24,697 nucleotides of DNA from an uncultured Lachnospiraceae bacterium (lineage in GTDB: Bacteria; Bacillota; Clostridia; Lachnospirales; Lachnospiraceae), in contig CAMALN010000004.1 in the NCBI GenBank assembly GCA_945836565.1, positions 1 through 24,697 of the forward strand, in the 5' to 3' direction. The notes under the pieces were generated by a model. That model saw nothing but the letters and a program-made list of their open reading frames with translations, made no database searches and was not told where the DNA came from. This document shows, in pieces, positions 14,683 to 23,210 of this stretch. The position numbers and the translations under genes were made by a program. Positions within the stretch are counted from its first letter, which is position 1. Every line of letters starts with the position of its first letter.

Positions 14683-16482
14683 ATGGTATTAGAGAACAAA
14701 TATTTGAGAAAAGCGATAACTAAGGCCGGATATATAGTGGTTGTGTTTGATTATAATCTCGAGAACAGTGTCACTAAGGTAAAATATATTTCACCGAATG
14801 CGAGCAGTATCGGTATCAATATAGAGCTTATTAATAAAGGCCTAAAGCTTATTTTTGACTATGTTCATCCGGAGGATAGAGCAAAGGTTTTGGATACGAT
14901 TTCAGAGGCGCTGAAGGCAAAGATAGAAAGCTATAGTCATGAATATCGCATGGTAGATGATATGGGAAATGTATATGAAGTGGCGAATGACCTTGTGCTC
15001 ACTGATTTTATGGAGAATTCCTGTACGGTTGAATGCTATATTAGAGATTTGGCAAATAAGAGAAAAGAAAAGCGCGAGAAGAAGGAGAAAAAGAGAGAGC
15101 AGATAAAGCGCGCCCTAAACGGTGAGGGAAATGCTGCACTCGATATCAGAAACAGAGCGATTAAGGATAAGCTGCCTGATATAATAGAAATGTTTGCAAG
15201 AGTTCATGGGCTTTATTCGGCTGTTGTAAATGTCGAAGGAAAGACAGTGTTTGAGCCTACAGGACCGGCGACCAATATGGGTGATTTCTATGACCTGTTT
15301 GAGACTCCGGCATATAAGGAATATTTTAAATTCATACTGCAGAGAGTACAAAGCAGTGATGAGGTTATAGTATTTGACAGAGAAGAGGGCGGTGACGGAA
15401 AGCTCTCGGCTGTACCTATAAGAGTTGTCGGTGAGCTTAGAGCCATATGGATGCTTGGCTCGTATACTCCTGAGGAGACAGAGGTGTTAAAGGAGGTTGG
15501 AGATGACCAGTATCTCATCGCGTCAGTAATGTCTGATTATCTGGGTAAGAGTGCAAGACTTGAGGTTGAGTCGGCTAAGTCCAAGGGAGCAGGACGAAAG
15601 CTCTGCGAGGAGCTTGCAAGACAGGGCATAATAAATGATGCCCTGAGTAAGTCGAACAGCAATCTCATAGATTCGGTTGACCAGGTTATAGAAGAGACCT
15701 TAAGAGAGGTAGGTCTTAATATGGATTTGGACAGGATAGCCTTATACAGCTATTCGAAGGAAAAATCTGACGAATTTGTACTTAGAAATTATTGGGACGT
15801 AGCGGGATGTGCGCCTAGTGAGGAATATCTGAATGATATACCGCGTCGAAGATACAATATAGTGGCTGAGTTTGAGAGAAATCCTGAGAATTACTATGCG
15901 GACAGCTCTAATATAAACGAGAGGGCCAAGATTGTACTCTTAAGATACGACCTGACGGCAGTCATATCGTATATAATATATAGAAATGATAAGCTATATG
16001 GCATACTTATCTTCGGAGTATCAAAGGGAGAGAGACGCTGGACCTCGGATGAGCTTAGATTCACAAGAAGTATCTCGTATATCATACAGGATATGCTCGA
16101 GAATGCTGAGGGTGATGATAACGTAAGAAATGTGAATAAACATCTAATCGAGACATACAATAACTTTAATGTGGGTATATTTGTAAGAGATACTTATTCG
16201 GGAGAGATATTGTTCTCGAATAAGGTTATGAATGAGATGATGGGCAAGGATTTCACCGGGGGAAACTGCAGGGAGATTCTTACGGATTTGCATGACAGGT
16301 TCGACAATATATCCGGCATGAGGAAGCCGTTTATAACGGAGAACAGGGTGCAAAGCTGGAGAAGCTATATCCAAAAATTCGATGCAATAATGGATATAAC
16401 AGAGGTTAGCATGGAGTGGCTTAACGGTGAACCTGCGGCATTGGTTATCCTTAGAAAAGCGAAAGAAGATGTCAATCTATAA
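14683..16482 (+). CDS. PAS/GAF multi-sensor protein without visible output domain
   Basis: 599 residues. The first PAS-like domain (about 15-123) has the YISPNASSIG and YVHPEDRAKV motifs of the PAS_3 type. A very basic linker (124-143, rich in KRKEKREKKEKK) follows, then a GAF-like region (about 160-290), a second GAF-like domain (about 325-473) and a final PAS-like domain (about 488-595). No histidine kinase, GGDEF, EAL, HTH or phosphatase domain and no membrane helix can be seen, so how it passes on a signal is unknown. AAGGAGG lies upstream of the ATG. The stop codon overlaps the TAAA of a candidate sigma-28 promoter for mbl. It may act by protein contact with neighbours; this is inference. 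PAS and GAF limits are approximate. Confidence 0.8.
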   Translation: MVLENKYLRKAITKAGYIVVVFDYNLENSVTKVKYISPNASSIGINIELINKGLKLIFDYVHPEDRAKVLDTISEALKAKIESYSHEYRMVDDMGNVYEVANDLVLTDFMENSCTVECYIRDLANKRKEKREKKEKKREQIKRALNGEGNAALDIRNRAIKDKLPDIIEMFARVHGLYSAVVNVEGKTVFEPTGPATNMGDFYDLFETPAYKEYFKFILQRVQSSDEVIVFDREEGGDGKLSAVPIRVVGELRAIWMLGSYTPEETEVLKEVGDDQYLIASVMSDYLGKSARLEVESAKSKGAGRKLCEELARQGIINDALSKSNSNLIDSVDQVIEETLREVGLNMDLDRIALYSYSKEKSDEFVLRNYWDVAGCAPSEEYLNDIPRRRYNIVAEFERNPENYYADSSNINERAKIVLLRYDLTAVISYIIYRNDKLYGILIFGVSKGERRWTSDELRFTRSISYIIQDMLENAEGDDNVRNVNKHLIETYNNFNVGIFVRDTYSGEILFSNKVMNEMMGKDFTGGNCREILTDLHDRFDNISGMRKPFITENRVQSWRSYIQKFDAIMDITEVSMEWLNGEPAALVILRKAKEDVNL

Positions 16483-16507
16483 AGTATATGGCATAAAGTG
16501 ACGATAA
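16480..16507 (+). promoter_or_regulatory. Candidate sigma-28 (SigD/FliA) promoter before mbl-flhO-flgG
   Basis: TAAA (16480-16483), 16 nt, then GACGATAA (16500-16507). The known consensus is TAAA-N15-GCCGATAA, so seven of eight -10 bases match. The TAAA overlaps the stop codon of the preceding gene. It would give the shape and flagellar rod genes a flagellar-regulon input. Confidence 0.5.
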
Positions 16508-16543
16508 TACAATTAGCGTGGATAACACGGAAAGGAGTTTCCT

Positions 16544-17548
16544 ATGGCAGTTACTTCAGACATAGGTATAGATTTAGGAACAGCGAGTGTTCTTGTGTAT
16601 GTGAAGGGGAAGGGAGTTGTTCTTAAGGAGCCTTCGGTTGTTGCATATGACAAGGATACAGATAAGATAAAGGCAATCGGAGAGGAAGCAAGGCAGATGC
16701 TCGGAAGGACACCGGGTAACATCATTGCAGTACGTCCCTTGAGACAGGGTGTTATATCGAGCTACACAATTACCGAGAAGATGCTTAAGTATTTTATACA
16801 GAAGGCTATCGGCAAGAGCTTCTTCGGAAGACGTCCAAGGATAAGCGTATGTGTTCCTTCGGGAGCTACAGAGGTAGAGAAAAAGGCGGTTGAGGATGCC
16901 ACACTTCAGGCGGGAGCCAAGGATGTGTTCGTAATCGAGGAGCCTATAGCGGCTGCGATAGGAGCAGGCATCGACATATCGAGACCTTGCGGAAATATGG
17001 TGGTGGATATCGGTGGAGGAACCACTGATGTGGCGGTTATATCACTTTCGGGAATAGTTGTAAGCACCTCCATCAAGACTGCAGGAGATGACTTTGATGA
17101 TGCCATAGTAAGATTCATGAGAAAGCGTCACAATCTTCTCATAGGAGAGAGAACCGCAGAGGAGATTAAGATAAAGATAGGAACCTGTTATAAGAGACCG
17201 GAAAATATAACCATGGAGGTTAGGGGAAGGAACCTCGTGACAGGACTTCCAAAGGTAGTTACCATATCGTCGGATGAGACAGAGGAAGCACTCCGAGAGG
17301 TTATAGCCCAGATTGTGGATGCTATACATTCGGTGCTTGAGAGAACCCCGCCGGAGCTTGCAGCTGATATAGCTGACCGAGGCATAGTACTTACAGGTGG
17401 AGGAGCTTTGCTTCACGGACTTGAGGAGCTCATAGAGGAGAATACCGGTATAACTACCATGACGGCTGAGGAGCCACTCAATGCCGTTGCAATAGGTACA
17501 GGAAGATATATAGAATTCCTCATATCAAAGAATGAGGAGAGACAGTAA
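16544..17548 (+). CDS. mbl: MreB-family actin-like protein (Mbl)
   Basis: 334 residues, normal for MreB/Mbl. Actin-fold motifs: phosphate-1 loop DLGTAS (10-15), the catalytic-Glu region VFVIEEPIAAAIG (128-140), phosphate-2 loop DIGGGTTD (155-162) and the adenosine loop VLTGGGALLHG near residue 295. These proteins form membrane-bound filaments that guide elongation-phase wall synthesis. AAAGGAG lies 7 nt upstream. The next gene starts 10 nt after its stop, and the following two are flagellar rod genes, the same order as B. subtilis mbl-flhO-flhP; that is why mbl is preferred over mreB. No mreCD follows. Transcription probably comes from the sigma-28-like promoter just upstream and from read-through. 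Confidence 0.9.
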   Translation: MAVTSDIGIDLGTASVLVYVKGKGVVLKEPSVVAYDKDTDKIKAIGEEARQMLGRTPGNIIAVRPLRQGVISSYTITEKMLKYFIQKAIGKSFFGRRPRISVCVPSGATEVEKKAVEDATLQAGAKDVFVIEEPIAAAIGAGIDISRPCGNMVVDIGGGTTDVAVISLSGIVVSTSIKTAGDDFDDAIVRFMRKRHNLLIGERTAEEIKIKIGTCYKRPENITMEVRGRNLVTGLPKVVTISSDETEEALREVIAQIVDAIHSVLERTPPELAADIADRGIVLTGGGALLHGLEELIEENTGITTMTAEEPLNAVAIGTGRYIEFLISKNEERQ

Positions 17549-17558
17549 GGAGTAGCGG

Positions 17559-18338
17559 ATGGTAAGAGCTTTGTACACAGCCTGGACAGGCCTTAGAAAT
17601 GAAGAAAAGCGTATGGATGTAGTCACGAACAATATGGCGAATGCCGACACAACCGGCTACAAGAAGGTTGAGGCTACGGCGCAGTCCTTTGACAGACAGC
17701 TTGCTGTCAAGATAAACGACCATACGGAAGGTGTGAATATCATAAGAGGTGTGGGCGGTGTTACGCTGGGTGTCAAGATAGGCGAGACCTATTATGATAT
17801 GTCTCAGGGTAATTTCAAGGAGACAGGCAACCAGTATAATCTTGCGCTTTCGGGCAGGGGCTTCTTCACCATAAGCCAGACGGACAAAGCGGGAAACGAG
17901 CATATCAGATATACCAGAGACGGTGATTTCACTGTAACTAAGGACGGCTTTCTTGTAACCAAGGATGGCGATTTCGTACTTGGAGAGGGAAATAACCGTA
18001 TTCAGATACCGGGTGCCGATACTGTGGAGGTAGCGGTAAATGAGCTCGGGGAGATATATGCAGGAAATAATTATATAGCCACTCTGAACATAGTTGATTT
18101 TGAAAATTATGATTTCTTATCAAGCTACGGTGAGAATATGTATGATGCTGTTGACGGAGCGACACAGATAGAGGCAAACGCGGGTGTTACCCAGGGCTAT
18201 CTGGAGATGTCCAATGTAAATATGGTTACAGAGATGGTTGACATGATAGCGGTAACCAGAGCTTACGAAACTAATCAGAAAATGATGCAGACTGTTGATG
18301 CAACCTTAGAGAAGGCTGTTAATCTCGGAAAGATATAG
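17559..18338 (+). CDS. flhO: Flagellar basal-body rod protein, FlgF/FlhO type
   Basis: 259 residues. The N-terminal rod motif (MVRALYTAWTGLRNEEKRMD, then NNMANADTTGYKK) and the C-terminal motif (SNVNMVTEMVDMIAVTRAYETNQKMM) are the paired helices that form the axial core of rod and hook proteins. The middle (LALSGRGFFTIS, YTRDGDFTV) is the FlgE/F/G-type domain. It is exported through the flagellar type III apparatus without a cleaved signal. GGAG lies just before the start; the gene is 10 nt after mbl and 17 nt before flgG. Compared with flgG it is shorter and more divergent, so the FlhO/FlgF (proximal rod) assignment is by order as well as sequence. Confidence 0.9.
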   Translation: MVRALYTAWTGLRNEEKRMDVVTNNMANADTTGYKKVEATAQSFDRQLAVKINDHTEGVNIIRGVGGVTLGVKIGETYYDMSQGNFKETGNQYNLALSGRGFFTISQTDKAGNEHIRYTRDGDFTVTKDGFLVTKDGDFVLGEGNNRIQIPGADTVEVAVNELGEIYAGNNYIATLNIVDFENYDFLSSYGENMYDAVDGATQIEANAGVTQGYLEMSNVNMVTEMVDMIAVTRAYETNQKMMQTVDATLEKAVNLGKI

Positions 18339-18355
18339 GAAGGAGCTGATATAAT

Positions 18356-19186
18356 ATGATGCGTTCGTTATGGACTGCAGCCTCAGGCATGAGAGCTCAG
18401 CAGACAAATGTAGATACAATCGCGAATAACCTTGCAAATGTAAATACTGCCGGATATAAGACGCAGGAGGCAAGCTTTAAATCTTTGTTATATCAGAACC
18501 TCCAGTCGACTTCTACGAATAACGCAGGTGAGAATAAGCCTGTGGCGGCAGAGGTTGGTCTGGGAACCAGAGTCTCTGCGATTACAAGTATGTTTAAGCA
18601 GGGTAATCTCACATCGACGACGAATCCATTTTCCATGGCTATAGAGGGAGATGGCTTCTTCAGCGTAAGGTCTGCCGATGGAGATGTACTTTATACAAGA
18701 GACGGAAACCTTAACATATCACCTACTATACAGGGAAATATGCTGGTAACCTCCGACGGATATCCTGTGCTTGACCAGATGGGCAATAATATATATCTGC
18801 CGACCAACTTTGCGGCAAAGGATATGGCAGTGTCGGAGCAGGGCGTTATAGGCTTCCCGGGTGAGGATGGAAACGTAAGACCGCTGGTGGTTGACGGATA
18901 TGAGGTAAGACTTGGATTGTATCAGTTCAATAATCCGGCAGGACTTGAGAAGACCGGAAGCAATAATTTTGCAGTTACAGTAGCATCAGGTGATCCAATA
19001 GCTGAGACCGGTGCGGCAAACCTTACAAGCAGCAAGGTTCATCAGTTCTACATAGAGGCCTCAAATGTCGATGTCGCAAATGAGATGGTTAACCTAATCG
19101 TAGCACAGAGAGCATATGAGATGAATTCGAAGGCTATACAGGCTACAGACGAGATGATGGGACAGGCCAATGCATTGAGAAGATAA
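18356..19186 (+). CDS. flgG: Flagellar basal-body (distal) rod protein FlgG/FlhP
   Basis: 276 residues. The N-terminus MMRSLWTAASGMRAQQTNVD with NNLANVNTAGYK is the classic FlgG signature. The central IEGDGFFSVR and YTRDGNLNI are shared with FlgE/F, and the C-terminal SNVDVANEMVNLIVAQRAYEMNSKAIQ closes the coiled core. FlgG forms the distal rod that links basal body and hook. A GGAAGGAG site precedes two tandem ATGs; the first is used here. It directly follows the FlhO-type gene and is followed by the rod-binding gene, so the three form one assembly module. Confidence 0.95.
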   Translation: MMRSLWTAASGMRAQQTNVDTIANNLANVNTAGYKTQEASFKSLLYQNLQSTSTNNAGENKPVAAEVGLGTRVSAITSMFKQGNLTSTTNPFSMAIEGDGFFSVRSADGDVLYTRDGNLNISPTIQGNMLVTSDGYPVLDQMGNNIYLPTNFAAKDMAVSEQGVIGFPGEDGNVRPLVVDGYEVRLGLYQFNNPAGLEKTGSNNFAVTVASGDPIAETGAANLTSSKVHQFYIEASNVDVANEMVNLIVAQRAYEMNSKAIQATDEMMGQANALRR

Positions 19187-19221
19187 TGTTTGAGCAGTAG
19201 GAAGTGTGCACAGGAGGCTTT

Positions 19222-19572
19222 ATGGATATATCAGGAATAAACGGAAATGATTATGCATCGATAATAGCACAAAACAACGGACAGAATGTAGCTGATAAGA
19301 TAGACAGCATAAAGGAACAGAATGCGTCCGATGTTGAGAAGGTGGCAGCCTGCAGAGAGTTCGAAGCATATATGATAGAGCAGATATATAAGAGCATGGA
19401 GAAGACCATAGACAGAGCCACGGAGAAGAGCGATTATGAGGAGTATTTCGGAGATATGAGGATTCAGGAATATGCCTCTAAGGTTATGGATCAGGGTGGC
19501 TTGGGCTTAGCAAAGCAGCTCTATGAATCCATGAAACGAAATGAGGGAGATATACGTCTTTCGCAGGAATAA
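19222..19572 (+). CDS. Rod-binding protein (FlgJ N-terminal domain type)
   Basis: 116 residues from the ATG at 19222. The core CREFEAYMIEQIYKSM...DYEEYFGDMRIQEYASKVM...GGLGLAKQLYESM matches the rod-binding domain found at the N-terminus of proteobacterial FlgJ, where it helps cap the growing rod. The muramidase half of FlgJ is absent, as is usual in Firmicutes, so wall opening must come from another enzyme. The frame is open from a GTG at 19204, but AGGAGG (19212-19217) sits 4 nt before the ATG, which decides the start. It follows flgG by 35 nt and is followed by recD2 after 21 nt. Confidence 0.88.
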   Translation: MDISGINGNDYASIIAQNNGQNVADKIDSIKEQNASDVEKVAACREFEAYMIEQIYKSMEKTIDRATEKSDYEEYFGDMRIQEYASKVMDQGGLGLAKQLYESMKRNEGDIRLSQE

Positions 19573-19593
19573 ATATAACGGGGTTTGTTACAT

Positions 19594-21909
19594 ATGACCA
19601 AGGAAGGGTACATCGAGAAGATTGTCTTCACTGCAGAGAACGGATATGCTGTGTTTACAGTTTCTACAGCTGAGGGTGTAGAAACCTTTGTAGGTACGGT
19701 GTATGGAGTAGGTGAAGGTTTATATATTATAGCTGAGGGTGATTATGTGGATCACCCTCAATATAATTTACAGTTTAGTATTACATCATACACACTCAAT
19801 ATGCCGACTGAGGAGGTTGCGATAGAGCGATATCTTGGTTCGGGTATAGTCAAGGGTGTAAAAGAGGTTCTGGCGAAAAGAATAGTCGATAAGTTCGGAG
19901 CAGATTCCCTGAGAATAATTGAACAGGAGCCGGAGAGGCTGGCAGAGATACGAGGCATCACTGAGAATAAGGCTCGCTTGATTGCTGTGTCTTATATGGA
20001 GAAGAAGGAATACAGAGATGCCGTCATATTCCTTACGGGATATGGGATATCCGTGAATATGTCTCTTAAGATATACGCTGAATATGGAGACAGGGTATAC
20101 AATATCCTTAGGACCAATCCATACAGACTGGCTGAGGATATATCGGGTATAGGCTTTAAGCAGGCTGATGCCATAGCGAGACAGCTGGGCATAAGTCTTG
20201 ATTCGGAGATGAGAGTAAGGGCAGCCATAACCTTTGTACTGCATAAGGCACTTTCCGAGGGGCATATGTATCTGCCTAAGGATATATTGTCACAGAAGAC
20301 AGCACACCTTATAAGAGGCGGGGAGTATGTATCGGACAGCCCTTACGGATATGCTGAATACGAATCACCGGAAAGTGCAACCTCTGTGTATGAGGAGCTT
20401 TATGAGACTATATCTGCGCAGCTTCTTGAGCTTGCACTTGACAGGAAGCTTGTGCTTAAGACGCAGGATGGAGAGGATATGGTATATCTGGCTTCGAATT
20501 ATTACATCGAGCTTGGTACAGCGAGAAAGCTTCTGGATCTCGATATGAATTATGAGGTGGACGAAGACGGACTCGAGGATATATTGACAGAGATAGAGGA
20601 AATAGAGGGCATTGCACTCGATGAGACACAGAGAATCGCTGTGAGGTCGGCGGTAGCTTCGGGAGTTGCAGTCGTAACCGGAGGTCCGGGTACAGGAAAG
20701 ACAACTATAATCAATGCAATTATAAAATATTTCGCGGGTCACGGCTTGGATTTCAGACTGTGTGCGCCAACAGGAAGGGCAGCGAAGAGGATGACGGAAT
20801 CGACAGGCTGGCCGGCACAGACCATACACAGACTGCTCGAATTCAACGGAAATGATGCATCAGACCAGGCCGGAGAAGGCCTTAGATTCGGCAGGAATCC
20901 GGATAACCCTCTGGAATGTGATGCGGTAATAGTAGATGAGATGTCCATGGTGGACAGCTTTCTTATGAATTCACTGCTTTCGGCGATTGTACCGGGCAGC
21001 AGACTTATACTGGTGGGAGATATATACCAGCTTCCTTCCGTAGGAGCCGGAAATGTGCTCAAGGATATAATCAATTCCTCGTGCTTTCCCTGCACGATGC
21101 TTAGCAGGATATTCAGACAGGACGAGGGCAGCGACATTATCTACAATGCACATAAGATAAACCGTGGAGAGCACCTGAACATTACCAACAAAAGTAAGGA
21201 TTTCTTCTTCATGCCGAAGAGAAGCTCAAGGGAGATAATGCAGGAGGTGGGCGAGCTCATATCGGATAATCTTCCGAATTATCTGAACATATCACCGCTT
21301 GATATACAGGTGCTTACACCTATGAGAAGGTATGAGGTCGGTGTAGAGAATATGAATATCTGTCTGCAGAGGCTGCTAAATCCTGCAGCTGCTTCAAAGA
21401 AGGAGCATCAAAACGGAGATGTCACTATAAGAGAAGGTGACAAGGTTATGCAGATAAAGAATAACTATAAGAAGGAATGGCGCATCTACGGCGGCAGAAA
21501 CAATGATATGGTCGTGGATGAGGGCATAGGAGTATTCAACGGCGACATGGGAGTAGTGAAGTCGGTCAGTGATTTTGACGAATGTGTCATAGTTCACTTT
21601 GATGACGGAAGAGATATCGAGTATAGCTATAATGAGCTGAATGAGCTCGAGCATGCATTTGCGGTAACCGTACACAAGTCCCAGGGTAGTGAATATCCGG
21701 CGGTTATATTGCCGCTTTGGAACGGAACCAAGAAGCTGTTCAACAGAAATCTTCTGTATACTGCCATAACCAGAGCGAAAAGCATGGTTGTTATAGTTGG
21801 AAATATAATGCTTGTAAATGAAATGATAGACAATGTAGATGAGCAAAAGAGATACACAACTCTAAAGCAGAGATTGGAGGAGATTGCAGACGGAGAGGAT
21901 GCGCAATAG
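19594..21909 (+). CDS. recD2: RecD-like ATP-dependent 5'-3' DNA helicase
   Basis: 771 residues. An N-terminal OB-like part (about 1-75) and helix-hairpin-helix region (about 75-200) distinguish RecD2 from RecBCD-associated RecD. The helicase has Walker A GGPGTGKTT (363-371), LCAPTGRAAKRM, Walker B DEMSM (448-452), VGDIYQLPSVGAG, the SRIFRQ motif, and the C-terminal VTVHKSQGSEYPAVILP and LLYTAITRAK motifs of superfamily 1B. Acts in repair or replication-fork processing in the cytoplasm. An in-frame TTG at 19585 is only 1 nt from the ACGGGG ribosome binding site, whereas the ATG at 19594 has a 10-nt spacer. It is embedded in flagellar genes, and its end overlaps comFC. Confidence 0.95.
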   Translation: MTKEGYIEKIVFTAENGYAVFTVSTAEGVETFVGTVYGVGEGLYIIAEGDYVDHPQYNLQFSITSYTLNMPTEEVAIERYLGSGIVKGVKEVLAKRIVDKFGADSLRIIEQEPERLAEIRGITENKARLIAVSYMEKKEYRDAVIFLTGYGISVNMSLKIYAEYGDRVYNILRTNPYRLAEDISGIGFKQADAIARQLGISLDSEMRVRAAITFVLHKALSEGHMYLPKDILSQKTAHLIRGGEYVSDSPYGYAEYESPESATSVYEELYETISAQLLELALDRKLVLKTQDGEDMVYLASNYYIELGTARKLLDLDMNYEVDEDGLEDILTEIEEIEGIALDETQRIAVRSAVASGVAVVTGGPGTGKTTIINAIIKYFAGHGLDFRLCAPTGRAAKRMTESTGWPAQTIHRLLEFNGNDASDQAGEGLRFGRNPDNPLECDAVIVDEMSMVDSFLMNSLLSAIVPGSRLILVGDIYQLPSVGAGNVLKDIINSSCFPCTMLSRIFRQDEGSDIIYNAHKINRGEHLNITNKSKDFFFMPKRSSREIMQEVGELISDNLPNYLNISPLDIQVLTPMRRYEVGVENMNICLQRLLNPAAASKKEHQNGDVTIREGDKVMQIKNNYKKEWRIYGGRNNDMVVDEGIGVFNGDMGVVKSVSDFDECVIVHFDDGRDIEYSYNELNELEHAFAVTVHKSQGSEYPAVILPLWNGTKKLFNRNLLYTAITRAKSMVVIVGNIMLVNEMIDNVDEQKRYTTLKQRLEEIADGEDAQ

Positions 21910-22612
21910 AGTTAATCAGGCACTTAAGCTTATATATCCGGATGCCTGTCCGCTGTGTGAGGAGCTTATGGCAGAGCCCGGGAGAGCCTGCAAGGAATGT
22001 ATAGCTAAGCTCTGCTTCGTGGGAGAGGTAAGCTGTGCGAGATGCGGCAAGCCCATAGAGGATGAAGAGCAGGAATATTGTAATGACTGCGGTAGTCTTA
22101 CCAGAAGCTTCATCAGGGGATATCCTGCCATGGAGTATACGGACGAGATAAGAAGCTGCCTTATGAGATTCAAATACGGAAGCAAAAAAGGCTATGCGGG
22201 CTTCCTTGCCTCAATGATTATAAAATCACAGGGAACTAAGCTTCTGGCACTTGGTGCAGATGCACTCGTACCCGTTCCGGTGCACAGGACGAGACTTAAG
22301 GAGAGAGGATATAATCAGGCGAAGCTTCTGGCGGACGAGCTGTCGGGATATCTGGGGATACCGGTAAGGGATGACATACTTCTAAGACAGCATAAGACAC
22401 TGCCGCAGAAGGAATTAAATAATATCGAAAGAGAGAAAAATCTAAAAAAGGCTTTTATATCACGCGTAAACAAGGTAGAATATAAGAGAGTTATCCTTGT
22501 AGATGACATATATACCACAGGAGCTACTATAGAGGGATGCACCAGAGTGCTTCACAGTATAGGGATTCCGGAGGTTTTTTATACAAGTGTATGCATAGGA
22601 AAGGGGTATTAG
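21899..22612 (+). CDS. comFC: ComF-family phosphoribosyltransferase-like protein
   Basis: About 237 residues. The N-terminus carries zinc-finger-like cysteine pairs (CPLC, CKEC, CARC, CNDC), and the C-terminus is a type I phosphoribosyltransferase fold with the PRPP loop VILVDDIYTTGATIEGC (about 190-206). ComFC is needed for DNA uptake in competent bacteria; outside such bacteria its reaction is unproven. The start overlaps the end of recD2 by 11 nt. The ATG at 21899 is chosen, but an in-frame TTG at 21884 with GGAGG 3 nt upstream is possible and would add five residues. It is followed by a YvyF-type gene after 3 nt, then flgM, as in B. subtilis comFC-yvyF-flgM. Confidence 0.88.
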   Translation: MRNRVNQALKLIYPDACPLCEELMAEPGRACKECIAKLCFVGEVSCARCGKPIEDEEQEYCNDCGSLTRSFIRGYPAMEYTDEIRSCLMRFKYGSKKGYAGFLASMIIKSQGTKLLALGADALVPVPVHRTRLKERGYNQAKLLADELSGYLGIPVRDDILLRQHKTLPQKELNNIEREKNLKKAFISRVNKVEYKRVILVDDIYTTGATIEGCTRVLHSIGIPEVFYTSVCIGKGY

Positions 22613-22615
22613 CAT

Positions 22616-23011
22616 ATGGAACTGATGAACTGCAGAAGCTGCAAGAAGATTTTCAATTATATAACAGGAGAGAAGATATGTCCTGCCTGCAGAGATTTAC
22701 TTGAGGAGAAGTATCAGGAGGTAAAGAAGTACATCAATGAGAATCCGGGTGTACCTGCGAATAAGGTGGCTGAGGATTGTGAGATAAGCCTTAAGCAGAT
22801 AAAGAAGTGGGTTCGCGAGGAGAGGCTTACATTTGCGGATGATTCACTTATTGGTCTTGATTGCGAGAGATGCGGCAAGATTATACATAGCGGAAGATTC
22901 TGCAAGGAATGTGCCGGCGGACTTGCGGATGCTATGAATGATGCATACAGAGTACAGCAGGTGGCTGCTCGCAGGAAGACAGGCGCAGGCAAGATGAGAT
23001 TCCTCGAATAA
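22616..23011 (+). CDS. yvyF: Flagellar operon protein, YvyF (TIGR03826) type
   Basis: 131 residues. Begins MELMNCRSCKKIFNYITGEKICPACRD, a zinc-ribbon-like double CxxC, continues with a helical segment ending in a helix-turn-helix-like stretch (PANKVAEDCEISLKQIKKWVRE, about 43-65), and has a second CxxC pair (CERC, CKEC, about 82-97). This layout and the position between comFC and flgM match the family called flagellar operon protein TIGR03826 (B. subtilis YvyF). Its molecular role is not known; a regulator or RNA/DNA-binding adaptor is plausible. A site AAAGGGG lies 10 nt before the ATG. A second in-frame ATG at 22625 is a weaker alternative. A terminator follows, separating it from flgM. Confidence 0.85.
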   Translation: MELMNCRSCKKIFNYITGEKICPACRDLLEEKYQEVKKYINENPGVPANKVAEDCEISLKQIKKWVREERLTFADDSLIGLDCERCGKIIHSGRFCKECAGGLADAMNDAYRVQQVAARRKTGAGKMRFLE

Positions 23012-23043
23012 TACGGATATACAGATATATTGGATATTTACAC

Positions 23044-23084
23044 AACCTCTATTTCAAGTTTTTTTGAAATAGGGGTTATTTTAT
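23044..23084 (+). terminator. Terminator between the yvyF-like gene and flgM
   Basis: AACCTCTATTTCAA (23044-23057) pairs over 14 bp, one G-U, with TTGAAATAGGGGTT (23064-23077) around a 6-nt loop and is followed by ATTTTAT. This implies flgM has its own promoter. Confidence 0.8.
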
Positions 23085-23094
23085 CGGTTAAATG

Positions 23095-23102
23095 TCCGAT
23101 AA
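23095..23102 (+). promoter_or_regulatory. Possible sigma-28-type -10 element before flgM
   Basis: TCCGATAA differs from GCCGATAA in one base, but no good TAAA is found 15-16 nt upstream (the sequence there is GTTA/TTAT). It is one half of an inverted repeat TTATCGG-N8-CCGATAA (23081-23102). Confidence 0.25.
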
Positions 23103-23149
23103 ACATATTGAATAGTATGATATAAGCGTCAAAATATAACTTGCAGGAA

Positions 23150-23178
23150 TTGCAAAACAATGAAGCAATCTGTTTATA
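23150..23178 (+). promoter_or_regulatory. Candidate sigma-A promoter of flgM
   Basis: TTGCAA (23150-23155), 17 nt, TTTATA (23173-23178), about 33 nt before the ATG. The spacing is ideal but the -10 is mediocre. Confidence 0.35.
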
Positions 23179-23210
23179 TCATAGATTAAATTAATCAAGG
23201 AGGAAGGATT

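Noticed and set aside
19204..19206. GTG at 19204 as the start of the rod-binding protein
   Set aside because: AGGAGG at 19212-19217 lies downstream of it and directly serves the ATG at 19222.
19786..20265. 159-codon frame antisense to recD2
   Set aside because: Antisense to a well-supported helicase gene; rich in Tyr, Ser and Cys as expected from reversed codons, with no start signal.
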